Of a stretch of 64,000 nt of DNA, positions 8,774-17,394 are shown piece after piece. The DNA lies in NCBI GenBank assembly GCA_003667865.1, contig CP033051.1, positions 124,001-188,000 of the forward strand. Direction: 5' to 3'. The translations under genes and the position numbers were made by a program. The notes under the pieces were generated by a model. The model had not been told where the DNA came from and ran no database searches. It saw only the letters and a list, made by a program, of their open reading frames with translations. The DNA comes from Rossellomorea marisflavi. Lineage in GTDB: Bacteria; Bacillota; Bacilli; Bacillales; Bacillaceae_B. Numbering within the stretch: the stretch's first letter is position 1; every line of letters begins with the position of its first letter.

Positions 8774-8995
8774 GGGTCGTTTAGAATCGTAGACAAGTCG
8801 TTTTGATACTAGTTTGGGTCGTTTAGAATCGTAGATAAGTCGTTTTGATACTGATTTGGTCGTTTATAATCGTAGATAAGTCGTTTTGATACTAGTTTGA
8901 GTCGCTTAGAATCGTAGATAAGTCGTTTTGATACTAATTTGAGACGTTTAGAACGCCATTTAGGTCGTTTAGTGCATCATTTGAGGGCGTTATCA
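8774..8995. repeat. 42-bp intergenic tandem repeat (about four units plus decayed copies)
   Basis: Units begin near 8774, 8816, 8858 and 8899 and are 41-42 bp long. Each unit itself looks like two related half-units of about 21 bp, one with GTCGTTTAGAATCGTAGATA and one with AGTCGTTTTGATACTAGTTT. After about 8940 the pattern decays to isolated GTCGTTTAG-like pieces. Forward frames contain stops in each unit and one unit is a base short, so it is not coding. This fills the 446-bp gap between ytzI and ytjA. Confidence 0.85.
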
Positions 8996-9123
8996 ATTCT
9001 CCTCTAGTCAATCTCACCATGTATGGAGCATAACTTGGCAATATAATAGCAGAATAAAGCTACTTCAATGACTCTAAAGTGTAAACATGCTATAGTATAG
9101 CTAAAAAGGAGGCTACTTGTACT

Positions 9124-9360
9124 ATGAAAAAAATACTGCTTGCATTCATTCGATTTTATCAAGTCGTTATTTCTCCGTTGAAACCTCCTACTTGTCGTTT
9201 TTATCCCACTTGCTCTCATTATGGCCTCGAAGCGATTAAACGATTTGGACCTCTTAAAGGAGGATGGCTTACAATCAAACGAATCTTAAAATGTCATCCC
9301 TTCCACCCAGGTGGGATGGATCCAGTTCCTGAAAAGAAGCCGGATAAATCTTCTTCATAG
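9124..9360 (+). CDS. ytjA: YidD family membrane protein insertion efficiency factor
   Basis: A 78-residue protein with all the family landmarks: an amphipathic N-terminal helix ([11 protein letters not shown]), the [18 protein letters not shown] core with two conserved Cys, [15 protein letters not shown] and a C-terminal HPGGMDPVP. YidD proteins act at the inner face of the membrane near YidC and assist insertion of membrane proteins. AAAGGAGG lies upstream of the ATG. It is orthologous by position to B. subtilis ytjA. Confidence 0.93.
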   Translation: MKKILLAFIRFYQVVISPLKPPTCRFYPTCSHYGLEAIKRFGPLKGGWLTIKRILKCHPFHPGGMDPVPEKKPDKSSS

Positions 9361-9600
9361 TACGTCATTAGATATTATTGCGGTGAAAGCCATGTTCTCC
9401 GCCTTTTCCCCAATATATATTTCTACTTTCCCCTCACCACTCCGCTTAGAATATATTCTTAAAACAGTAAAACAGACACTCCCATTCACCCTTCATTCTC
9501 ACCTTAATCTAATGATTTCTCTTTTAGGAAAACTTTGCATATTCCTTACCATTTTGTGGACACTAAGGAAAGGTAAAGTCTAGTAAAGGGAGAAATCAGA

Positions 9601-10959
9601 ATGGATCATTTACAAACAGCAAGAGCAATGTTCGGAACGACAATGGGATTCCATATTATTTTTGCCACGATTGGTGTTGGCCTTCCGCTGATGATTTTAA
9701 TGGCAGAGTTATTGTATCAAAGAACGAAGGATCTTGATTATGCGGTAATGGCAAAGAGATGGACAAAAGCATTTGCGGTACTATTGGGCGTCGGTATTCC
9801 TTCAGGTACCATAGCTGGAGTGCAGTTATCGTTGTTATGGCCGGGCTTTATGGAGGTTGTTGGTCGTGTTATGGCCTTGCCTTTTCAGATTGAAATCTAT
9901 GCATTCTTCGTTGAAGCATTATTTATGTCAATCTATGTGTATGCAGCCCATCGTATTGCTCCATGGATGCGGATTGTGAGCCTTATACTTGTTGCAATTG
10001 GCGGTTTAGCATCTGCTGTTCTCATTACCAATGTCCATGCATTTGAAGGGACACCTGCTGGTTTTAGAATAGTAAACGGAGAAATCGTTGATGTTGACCC
10101 ATGGAAAGCGTTCTTCAACCCGAGCTTTTTTGTAACTGCTACTCATGTTGGATTATCTGCTTATGTTGTTGGTGGGTTTGTCGTTGCATCTGTAGCAGCT
10201 TACAAAATGATGAAGAATCCTGTAGGAACAAAGATTTACAATTTCCATAAGAAAGCTCTTATGCTTGGATTAATTTTCGGTTCTATTTTCTCTTTTTTCA
10301 CAGCAATTAATGGTCATGAAGGTGCACAAGTTTTACATGAATATCAGCCTGAGAAACTTGCAGCTGCAGAGGGTCTATTTGAAACACAGTCACATGCCCC
10401 TCTAGCAATCGGTGGATTTACCGATCCTGAAGAGCGTGAAGTCAAATGGGGAATTGAAATACCATGGGCGCTTAGTTTCCTAGCAGGTGATAGCTTTGAT
10501 ACAGTCGTTGTTGGATTAGATGAGTTTCCTGAAAGCGAGTGGCCACCATTGTATATCCACACACTCTTTAATGCAATGGTTGGAATAGGTAGTTTACTTA
10601 TTCTATTTGGACTTATTGCGTTTGTATGGAACAAATTATTAAAGAAGGACAAATTCCCGAAGTGGTTAATGATTCTCTTTATTACTGGGGGACCCCTATC
10701 CATTCTTGCAATTGAATTTGGTTGGATTTTCGCTTGTACCGGTCGTCAACCTTGGACCATCTATCGCGTATTAAGTACAGCAGACTCAGCCACAACAGCA
10801 GGGAATTTGACGACATTATTTGTCCTCTTTACAACAGTATATATTATTTTAGGAATTGCAGTTGTACTCGTTTTACTTTATTACTTTAAGCGCCACCCAG
10901 CAGAAGATGACCTAGAAAAAGCTGAAAAAACAGATTCAGGTCTAACATTATCAACTTAG
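9601..10959 (+). CDS. ythA: Cytochrome bd-type quinol oxidase subunit I (YthA, CIO-like)
   Basis: A 452-residue integral membrane protein, short for CydA and with a short Q-loop, as in the cyanide-insensitive/YthA branch. Visible landmarks are the N-terminal heme-ligand region GFHIIFATIGVGLP (His18), the QIEIYAFFVEALF segment, FINGHEGAQ-like Q-loop region (INGHEGAQV) and the GRQPW signature near the C-terminus. It oxidises menaquinol and reduces oxygen to water together with YthB, 17 bp downstream. The residue before TGRQPW is Cys, in FACTGRQPW, where many CydA proteins have Glu. A GGGAG site precedes the ATG. Confidence 0.9.
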   Translation: MDHLQTARAMFGTTMGFHIIFATIGVGLPLMILMAELLYQRTKDLDYAVMAKRWTKAFAVLLGVGIPSGTIAGVQLSLLWPGFMEVVGRVMALPFQIEIYAFFVEALFMSIYVYAAHRIAPWMRIVSLILVAIGGLASAVLITNVHAFEGTPAGFRIVNGEIVDVDPWKAFFNPSFFVTATHVGLSAYVVGGFVVASVAAYKMMKNPVGTKIYNFHKKALMLGLIFGSIFSFFTAINGHEGAQVLHEYQPEKLAAAEGLFETQSHAPLAIGGFTDPEEREVKWGIEIPWALSFLAGDSFDTVVVGLDEFPESEWPPLYIHTLFNAMVGIGSLLILFGLIAFVWNKLLKKDKFPKWLMILFITGGPLSILAIEFGWIFACTGRQPWTIYRVLSTADSATTAGNLTTLFVLFTTVYIILGIAVVLVLLYYFKRHPAEDDLEKAEKTDSGLTLST

Positions 10960-10976
10960 AATAGGGGGGACTACAC

Positions 10977-12005
10977 TTGTCACAAGCATTAATTGCGGTC
11001 TCAATCCTTTGGGGATTTGTGTTTATTTATGCTGTCATGGCAACCATGGACTTTGGAGCAGGCTTTTGGTCCATGGTTTATATGAGAAAAGAAAAAACTA
11101 AGGCAACGAATATTGCAAATCGTTACTTGTCTCCTACATGGGAAGTAACAAACACCTTTATCGTTGCAATCGTTGTAGCCGTCTATAGCTTCTTCCCTGG
11201 TGCTGCCTATTCACTAGGAACGGTCCTGCTAATACCAGGGAGTATGATTTTATTATTGTTGGCACTTCGAAGTGCATTTCTCGTCTTTTCTCATGTTGCA
11301 GATGAATACAGAACCGCTCTCACCATCATCTCTGGAATTACAGGAATCCTTATACCTGGTTTATTAATTAGTGTATTGCCTATATCCCACGGAGAGTTTG
11401 TTGATTTCGAAAATGGACAAACCTTACTGATAGGTAAGCTTTTTACAAGTCCAAATGAATATGCTTTTATCGCATTTGCGGTTACAAGCACTCTTTTTCT
11501 TTCCTCTATACTGTTAGCTGATTATTCAAAGGTATCAAAGGAATATGATGCCTATAAAGTATACCGTCGAGATGCGATGATAACAGGGCCACTCTCACTC
11601 GTTTCTGCATTGTTTATCATGATAACCTTAAAAAATGAAGCATCATGGCTTTATACGAAAATGATGGACGATGTTTGGCTTCTTGTCCTATCATTACTCG
11701 GCTTTCTCGTTGCTGGTTTTGCATTATACGTCCCTAAGGATAAATACGGGGTAAAAGGGATGCCTCGAATTGCGGTGATTGCTATCACCCTTCAATACAT
11801 GTTAGCTAGCTTCGTGTATGGCAAAGCCCATCTTCCTTATATGATTTATCCAGAAGTAACGATTCAGTCAGGGTTTACGGATCCGAACTCTTTTAGAGCA
11901 GTATTCGCCTCCTATATCGTAGGTTTCTTAATCCTATTTCCTGGTTTTGTTTATTTCTGGAGATTGTTTATGCATGATAAAAAATATTTACGCCAGAAAA
12001 CGTAA
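10977..12005 (+). CDS. ythB: Cytochrome bd-type quinol oxidase subunit II (YthB)
   Basis: A 342-residue membrane protein with about eight to nine transmembrane segments. The N-terminal MATMDFGAGFW segment and SPTWEVTNTF match the CydB/YthB family. It begins at TTG 10977 behind AGGGGGGAC. It forms the structural partner of YthA in the bd oxidase and needs no heme itself in known homologues. The pair is one operon that ends in a strong terminator; no cydCD transporter genes follow, unlike the classical cydABCD operon. Confidence 0.9.
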   Translation: MSQALIAVSILWGFVFIYAVMATMDFGAGFWSMVYMRKEKTKATNIANRYLSPTWEVTNTFIVAIVVAVYSFFPGAAYSLGTVLLIPGSMILLLLALRSAFLVFSHVADEYRTALTIISGITGILIPGLLISVLPISHGEFVDFENGQTLLIGKLFTSPNEYAFIAFAVTSTLFLSSILLADYSKVSKEYDAYKVYRRDAMITGPLSLVSALFIMITLKNEASWLYTKMMDDVWLLVLSLLGFLVAGFALYVPKDKYGVKGMPRIAVIAITLQYMLASFVYGKAHLPYMIYPEVTIQSGFTDPNSFRAVFASYIVGFLILFPGFVYFWRLFMHDKKYLRQKT

Positions 12006-12063
12006 TAAAACGGAATTACTTTAAAGATTGGATTTAACACTATGATTACTACTCATTAAGGTG

Positions 12064-12107
12064 AAAAACAAATGCTTGGAATTCAAGTTCCGAGCATTTG
12101 TGTTTTT
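12064..12107 (+). terminator. Rho-independent terminator after ythAB
   Basis: ACAAATGCTTGGAA pairs with TTCCGAGCATTTGT (one G-T pair), then a T-run. Confidence 0.88.
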
Positions 12108-12220
12108 GGTTAAACAATCCCTCCTGGTTAGAACTATAACTAAAAACTAAAAAAGGAACTTATTTTTAGCTTGATAATATAGCAAAAAGGAAATCATTAA
12201 CTTTAAGAGGAGATGAAATC

Positions 12221-12445
12221 ATGAAAGATATCGCTAACGTTGTTCATATTGGGGAATTAATCGCAGTATCTAAGGTCTTTCATTTAAACCCTTATCAAAT
12301 GATTACACTAATAGAAGAGGATCAAATGGAGGTATTCGAATCAAAGGAAGCCTTTTTAGAAAAGTATGGAAATAAGGAAACGTATGAGGAATTAGACGAT
12401 TGGTGTGAGCTGAATAACGGAAAGATTTTTACTAAACCAAAGTAG
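12221..12445 (+). CDS. Small hypothetical protein
   Basis: A 74-residue acidic soluble protein with an excellent ribosome binding site (AGAGGAGATG) before the ATG. It has no Cys cluster, signal or membrane segment; the middle is a predicted helix rich in Glu (SKEAFLEKYGNKETYEELDD). I do not recognise the family. It stands alone between the ythAB terminator and a converging gene. Confidence 0.5.
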   Translation: MKDIANVVHIGELIAVSKVFHLNPYQMITLIEEDQMEVFESKEAFLEKYGNKETYEELDDWCELNNGKIFTKPK

Positions 12446-12596
12446 GCAAGTTCGGGAGCCCACTACTGTACAAAGTAAAAGCTCAAACACACATAGTCTA
12501 TCTAATCTCTTAAGATTCTCTACTCGTCAATAATTAAAAAAGCTATTCTTCCAAATGACGAATAGCCTGCCAATCTATTGACTATTATTTAAAACC

Positions 12597-13049
12597 TCAT
12601 GTACCTTCAGCAATCCGTTTTAGTTCCTTTGCACGTCCAACTAAAAACCTTTTCATATATTGCTCTAAAAAAAGTTTATCAGCAATCTTTCCTAAGATGC
12701 CAAAAGGTGCCTTGTACTCAAATATATCAATCATAATGGTTCCATTTTTATAAGCAACAAACCGGTGTGTATGTGTAAATGAACGAAACGCTCCATTAAC
12801 CATACTATCAACAAATTCAGTATATTTTTCCATATGAGTCACCTTTGCGGTTAACCTCTGTTTGATTCCAAAATGTACGGCTTCCCAAGTAACAGAATCC
12901 CCCTCTTCTAACAGCCCCTGCGTAACTCCACTAACTGCCTTTTCCTTAGTTTGACTTGTAGTTAAAGTGTGTATTTCCACGTTTCTTGCAAGATCAAAAC
13001 ATACTTTAAGAGGAGCTTTTATGAATTGTTCATGTTTTATTGTTGGCAT
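12597..13049 (-). CDS. SRPBCC (START-like) family protein
   Basis: A 150-residue protein starting behind AAAGGAG. The layout HEQFIKAPLKVCFDLARNVEIH, then a beta-rich middle (GDSVTWEAVHFG, FVDSMVNGAFRSFTHTHRF) and a long C-terminal helix (FLEQYMKRFLVGRAKELKRIAE) is the helix-grip fold of the SRPBCC superfamily, close to the group annotated as polyketide cyclase or cell-division inhibitor-like. These bind a hydrophobic ligand in a cavity. No ligand can be inferred. It is a single-gene unit. Confidence 0.75.
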   Translation of the reverse strand: MPTIKHEQFIKAPLKVCFDLARNVEIHTLTTSQTKEKAVSGVTQGLLEEGDSVTWEAVHFGIKQRLTAKVTHMEKYTEFVDSMVNGAFRSFTHTHRFVAYKNGTIMIDIFEYKAPFGILGKIADKLFLEQYMKRFLVGRAKELKRIAEGT

Positions 13050-13251
13050 TGGATTCTCCTTTGTGCGGACGATGTTCTATTATCCTAATGTAGCTGCCTA
13101 GACACATTGTATTGAACAATATATTGAATATTGAGCGGGTTATCACATTCTATGTAAAAAATCGTAATGATAAAGCTATTTTAGTGACTTGAGGTGGATA
13201 CATATTATACTAGCGGTAATAGATTTCCTGCTTTTTGATCATGCCTATAGT

Positions 13252-13833
13252 TCAAGAAAATTGATCACTATTCCATAGTCTTTCTACTTTTATTAAATCC
13301 TGATTTGCAAATTCCATTCTATATATGTCTGGTTTTGTAGTACCCAATAGAAAGTCTAAATCGAATGATTTGTCAAAATAATTTAGGATCATTGTCATGA
13401 CAACACCATGAGTACCTAATACTACTCGTTTGCCACAATAAGTAATAATTAACTCCTTTAAGACACGTATAGCTCGTTCCTGGCATGCTTCATTGGATTC
13501 AGCACCTATTACGGAATAGGTAGGATCTGAAAATGATTTGTTTAGTATAGGGAGCAATTCCTCGTCGCTTATTCTATGAGATTCATATGAAAATATTCTC
13601 TCTTTAAGATCCTCATACACTAGAACATCTTGCCCTAATTCCTCAGCTAGTTTTTCAACTGTACGTATTGAACGTACGTATGGACTGGATACAACAACAT
13701 CTATTCCCTCCGTTTTCAGAAGCTCTTTTACTTGAAGTGCACCCAATTCTCCTAATGGAGACAAGTCTCTAGCACGGTCTTCGCCTATTTTCGGTGAGTC
13801 ACCATGCCTCACCAGATATATTACTGTATTCAT
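13252..13833 (-). CDS. Histidine phosphatase family (PGAM-like) protein
   Basis: A 193-residue protein with the catalytic motif YLVRHGDS near the N-terminus (the His of RHG is the phospho-acceptor) and a second His in LGTHGVVMT. Conserved Arg in SSPYVRSIRT completes the phosphate pocket. The start is at ATG 13833, behind AGGGGATACT; an upstream in-frame ATG at 13866 would add 11 residues overlapping the neighbouring gene's stop. The substrate is unknown: members act on sugar phosphates, nucleotides or phosphoproteins. The gene follows 13856-14275 closely and may be co-transcribed with it. Confidence 0.85.
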   Translation of the reverse strand: MNTVIYLVRHGDSPKIGEDRARDLSPLGELGALQVKELLKTEGIDVVVSSPYVRSIRTVEKLAEELGQDVLVYEDLKERIFSYESHRISDEELLPILNKSFSDPTYSVIGAESNEACQERAIRVLKELIITYCGKRVVLGTHGVVMTMILNYFDKSFDLDFLLGTTKPDIYRMEFANQDLIKVERLWNSDQFS

Positions 13834-13855
13834 AGTATCCCCTGCTTTCCAAAAT

Positions 13856-14275
13856 CTAGCTCGCATGTTTCTTATTCTTCATATCTTGTATGTATTTTAT
13901 AATATAGTATTGTCCTACAAACAAAGAGAGTACGAGAAAATAAATCGTAAAGGGTAACACTAGTAACCCGACAATAAAAGAGAAAATTGTGAAGTCAATC
14001 AGGAAATAACCTGTGAATTTTGATTTTATATTCTCCCATCCACCAAAGTTACTGATTTCTACTGCTAAATAAGAGAGTGAAGGAATAAAAGGTAATAGGA
14101 TTGTTGCTAGAATAAGAGCAATATTTATTCTTTTTGAATAGATACTAAGCATAGAATGAATCAACCAGGCGAATATACTGAAATATATTATAAGGACCCC
14201 CCCATTTTTAGGAACTATTTTTCTATTTTTCCTGTTGAATTTTTTACTAGATTCCTTCCGATAGTATGAAAGCAA
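13856..14275 (-). CDS. Hypothetical membrane protein
   Basis: Up to 139 residues with three hydrophobic segments (ISFAWLIHSML-like region at about 30-46, IALILATILLPFIPSLSYLAV, and FIVGLLVLPFTIYFLVLSLFVG) and a basic C-terminal tail. The N-terminal 25 residues are basic and low-complexity (KKFNRKNRKIVPKN), so the true start may be further in; no convincing ribosome binding site settles it. I do not recognise the family. It lies 22 bp before the phosphatase gene, same strand. Confidence 0.5.
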   Translation of the reverse strand: MLSYYRKESSKKFNRKNRKIVPKNGGVLIIYFSIFAWLIHSMLSIYSKRINIALILATILLPFIPSLSYLAVEISNFGGWENIKSKFTGYFLIDFTIFSFIVGLLVLPFTIYFLVLSLFVGQYYIIKYIQDMKNKKHAS

Positions 14276-14580
14276 CTATGGTTTTGTTTAAATCACCTCA
14301 CACTTCATTCCAAACACAGTAAGCTACATTAGTAGATCCAATCTACTGATTTGAAGGTATTAAAACCCATCGATCAAGCAGCTACGTATTCCCTCTCAAA
14401 ACAATTTTACCATTCCCAACCAAATATTCCCTTTATATTTTGATTTGAAAATTCAAAAATAAATAAAAAACAGTAGATAGAAACTTTAGATTAAACTGCT
14501 AATAAGACATTGTGGTGATATTTCACAAGCTTCTTTCACTTTTATCCAGCTTTTACTTTTATAAAGAAACACTTCCTAGC
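14276..14580. other. Intergenic region, upstream of the chemoreceptor gene
   Basis: AT-rich divergent spacer. I see no gene, repeat or hairpin in it other than the sigma-D-like promoter annotated at its right edge. Confidence 0.5.
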
Positions 14581-14607
14581 TCAAATTTTGTCTGATTTTG
14601 TCGATAA
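14581..14607 (+). promoter_or_regulatory. Sigma-D-like promoter of the chemoreceptor gene
   Basis: TCAA (14581-14584), a 15-base spacer, then GTCGATAA (14600-14607). This agrees closely with the SigD consensus TAAA-N15-GCCGATAT used for motility and chemotaxis genes in Bacillus, and lies about 57 bases before the start of a methyl-accepting chemotaxis gene. Confidence 0.65.
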
Positions 14608-14663
14608 AAGTACTGAATCCATTTTTAAGCATTAAAATCTACAACAAGAAAGGAACATGAGCA

Positions 14664-16349
14664 TTGAAAATAAAGACAAAACTATTAAGTATAATCTCTA
14701 TTTTAATTATTTCATTATTGGTAATTGGTGGATCATCTATTTTCATTAATAACTCCACTACGGAGAAAAATCAAATCCTAAAAGATAAAATGGCGTTTCA
14801 AAACCAAATTAAGCATGTTCAATATCGCTTAGCAGGCTTATCAAATGACGAAAGAGGATTTATGATTACTGGTGAAAGCGATTTCGCAGATGGTATGAAA
14901 GAGAAGTCTGAGGACATTTTTTCTACTTTAGAACAATTAGAGTCACTCATTCATAATAAGGATTATATAACGCAGGTTCATGATATTGAGAAAAATTTCA
15001 CGGATTTTTGGAGCATAAACCAAGAGGTAGTGACCCTTTTTCGTACAAGTCCAGAACAAGCAAAATCACTTCACTTTGGTGAGGAAAGAACATTACGAAA
15101 AGAAGTATTGGATCCATCTGTCAATCAATTAGTTGATCAATTAAATAAAGATGTAGAAGAATTAAAAACAGAGATAGAACAATATGGTTATGTAAGTGGA
15201 TTGATTATTATTTCAGTCACAATAGTCTCAATTATTTTAGGAATCCTTTTAAGCATACTCCTTCTTAAATCTATCCTAGTACCACTTAGAGATTTAAATA
15301 AACAACTTGAGAATATTGCACAAGGAGATGCAGATCTAACTCAAGAGCTTACAGTAAAAAGTAAGGATGAATTTGGTCAACTCGCTATATCTTTTAATGC
15401 TTTTGTTCATACATTATCAAACATTATCAGACAAATAAGTAGTTCATCCGAACAGGTCGCAGCTTCTTCAGAGGAATTATCTGCTAGCGCTGAACAATCA
15501 AAATCTACATCTGGTCAAGTTTCTCAATCAATGCAAGAAATTGCCGTAACAAGTACCAATCAAAGCACTATGATTGAAAAAAGTTCTGAATCAATAACTG
15601 AAATTTTAGAGAGCCTTTCCAATGTATCAAATAATACAAGCAGTATTGCAGATAAATCATCCTTCATGAGAGATAAAGCAGAGATCGGTTCTTCTTCTGT
15701 AAATAAGATGTCAGAACAAATGGAAATCATTAATCAATCTGTTCGAGATGCAGGGAACGGACTAGAAGCTTTAGTGAATAATACAACAGAAATAAGCCAT
15801 ATCTCGTCTCTTATTACAGACATTTCTGAGCAAACCAACCTTCTTGCATTAAATGCAGCCATTGAAGCTGCTCGAGCTGGAGAACAAGGAAAAGGGTTTG
15901 CCGTTGTAGCGGATGAAGTTCGCAAGTTAGCAGATGAAACAAATAAATCTGCTAATCATATAAAGGACTTGGTATTAGCAATAGAGGCTGACTCAAAAGT
16001 TACCAAAAATAATATCAATGATGTTCATCATAATGTTAAATCAGGAATAAGCTTAGCTTTTGATACTAAGGAACAATTTAGCGAAATTCTAAGTCTGATT
16101 AGCCAAGTAACCTCTCAAATTCAAGAGGTAGCAGCTGCAACCCAACAATTAACTTCAGGCGTGGAAGGTATTCAGCATACCATTTCAACTATTGAATCCG
16201 GTACGAAAGAAACATCTTCTAGTTCAAAGGCAGTTGCTTCAGTCACACATGAACAATTAGCTTCAATGGAAGAAATTTCACACGCAGCCTCTTCTCTCTC
16301 GAATTTGGCAGAGAATCTACAGATTCTTATTAACCGATTCAAATACTAG
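14664..16349 (+). CDS. Methyl-accepting chemotaxis protein
   Basis: A 561-residue chemoreceptor. It has TM1 at about residues 8-28, an extracellular helical sensor region to about 172 (resembling CHASE3 or four-helix-bundle sensors, with [11 protein letters not shown]), TM2 at about 175-201, a HAMP domain (about 202-255) and a signalling domain with the conserved hairpin tip [20 protein letters not shown]. It begins at TTG 14664 with AAAGGAA upstream. It signals through CheW/CheA to the flagellar motor. No che genes are nearby. The ligand is unknown, and there is no obvious C-terminal tether peptide. Confidence 0.93.
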   Translation: MKIKTKLLSIISILIISLLVIGGSSIFINNSTTEKNQILKDKMAFQNQIKHVQYRLAGLSNDERGFMITGESDFADGMKEKSEDIFSTLEQLESLIHNKDYITQVHDIEKNFTDFWSINQEVVTLFRTSPEQAKSLHFGEERTLRKEVLDPSVNQLVDQLNKDVEELKTEIEQYGYVSGLIIISVTIVSIILGILLSILLLKSILVPLRDLNKQLENIAQGDADLTQELTVKSKDEFGQLAISFNAFVHTLSNIIRQISSSSEQVAASSEELSASAEQSKSTSGQVSQSMQEIAVTSTNQSTMIEKSSESITEILESLSNVSNNTSSIADKSSFMRDKAEIGSSSVNKMSEQMEIINQSVRDAGNGLEALVNNTTEISHISSLITDISEQTNLLALNAAIEAARAGEQGKGFAVVADEVRKLADETNKSANHIKDLVLAIEADSKVTKNNINDVHHNVKSGISLAFDTKEQFSEILSLISQVTSQIQEVAAATQQLTSGVEGIQHTISTIESGTKETSSSSKAVASVTHEQLASMEEISHAASSLSNLAENLQILINRFKY

Positions 16350-16358
16350 ATGAACTAC

Positions 16359-16397
16359 CATAAGCAGAAGATGCTATTTCTTCTGCTTATGTTTTTA
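16359..16397 (+). terminator. Rho-independent terminator after the chemoreceptor gene
   Basis: CATAAGCAGAAGA (16359-16371) pairs with TCTTCTGCTTATG (16379-16391), then T-rich. Confidence 0.9.
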
Positions 16398-16475
16398 TTG
16401 ATTAATCTATTGAAATGAATTGTATGCCTTTATAACTTTACTTACACACCAACATGAATTACCAACACTTTCTTA

Positions 16476-16874
16476 TTATTCAGTTAAAGTGATCCCCATT
16501 ATGTGATCGGTATATAAGGCAAAAGTCTCACATTCTATTTCTTTCTCTGGGTTTGCAAGTGGTATGATTTTAACATTATTTAATACGATCATTGCATGTA
16601 AATTTGCGACCTTTCCATCCTGCATAATCTTAAGAGTCGTATCTTCTGATTTTAAAATCGCCTGATCCAATAAAGGGTTATTATCGATGTCGGGTTCCTC
16701 TGTATTAATTCTATCTGCAATAATAAAACAATTAGAAGTTGCTATCTTAATTTTTCTTTTATGGTCACTATTTTTCTGTAATTCATCTAAGATAGCTTGT
16801 ATGACAACAATGTCTAATTTCTTCATATCATGAAGACTGCTCAGTTCATGGCCTGTAATCGTAAACAAATTCAT
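16476..16874 (-). CDS. Conserved hypothetical protein
   Basis: Up to 132 residues, soluble, with a helical N-terminal third (MKKLDIVVIQAILDELQKN) and a beta-rich remainder (KIKIATSNCFIIADRI, HAMIVLNNVKIIPL). AGGGGGA directly abuts the ATG; the TTG two codons later (16868) has better spacing and could be the real start. I do not recognise the family. It stands between two converging or diverging single genes. Confidence 0.5.
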   Translation of the reverse strand: MNLFTITGHELSSLHDMKKLDIVVIQAILDELQKNSDHKRKIKIATSNCFIIADRINTEEPDIDNNPLLDQAILKSEDTTLKIMQDGKVANLHAMIVLNNVKIIPLANPEKEIECETFALYTDHIMGITLTE

Positions 16875-16919
16875 TCCCCCTAAATCATTATCTTCTATAA
16901 TGTTTTATAAAATAGAATG

Positions 16920-17108
16920 CTATTTTGCATTCTGCTCTTTAACAATCATTAATATCTCAGACACCCCCATTGCTATACTCCCATTTAGCATACCTAACAC
17001 TGTCCAGATTAGTGTCATTCCGTCGTATACTCCAATAATATTCATAACAAAGAAAATGAAACAGAAAACAACTACTAATAGTCCGAAAATAAATAAAAAT
17101 CTATCCAC
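16920..17108 (-). CDS. Small two-helix membrane protein
   Basis: A 62-residue protein starting with GTG behind GAGGTG. Two hydrophobic helices (residues about 3-25 and 33-53) are joined by VYDGMTLIW, and the C-terminus is basic-polar. I do not recognise the family. It lies just upstream of the gene at 16476-16874 on the same strand, 45 bp away, so the two could be one unit. Confidence 0.5.
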   Translation of the reverse strand: MDRFLFIFGLLVVVFCFIFFVMNIIGVYDGMTLIWTVLGMLNGSIAMGVSEILMIVKEQNAK

Positions 17109-17150
17109 AAATACACCTCGATTGAGCTTATCCTATTATAATCATGCTTA

Positions 17151-17203
17151 TATACAATTACTTCTAAATAAAGAGTGTCAATCCCTTCTTGAATTACTTT
17201 TGC
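17151..17203. repeat. Terminator-like hairpin family, degenerate copy
   Basis: ATACAATTACTTCTAAATAAAG then GTGTCAATCCCTTCTTGAATTAC: the same layout as the copies at 20908, 33517, 36577 and 38127, with mismatches in the right arm. Confidence 0.45.
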
Positions 17204-17394
17204 TTTTTGCTCAAGAACGTTTATTTTTCATAAAAATTACGATTATTAGAGAAACTTAGTGCTTTTCAAAAGTAACAAATGGTGATTCATGCTTCATCCT
17301 ATTAAAACACTTTCTTTGCTTTCTAAACATTATGCTAAACTAAGAAAAGCTCATGTTATAATGATAACAATCACTTGAATTCAGGAGTTAAACT

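Noticed and set aside
8774..8995. Minus-strand reading of the 42-bp repeat as a repeat protein (KRLIYDSKRPKLVS-like)
   Set aside because: One unit is a base short, breaking the frame; no start or ribosome binding site; the array is better read as noncoding.
8774..8995. CRISPR array
   Set aside because: Repeats are contiguous with no unique spacers, and no cas genes are present.
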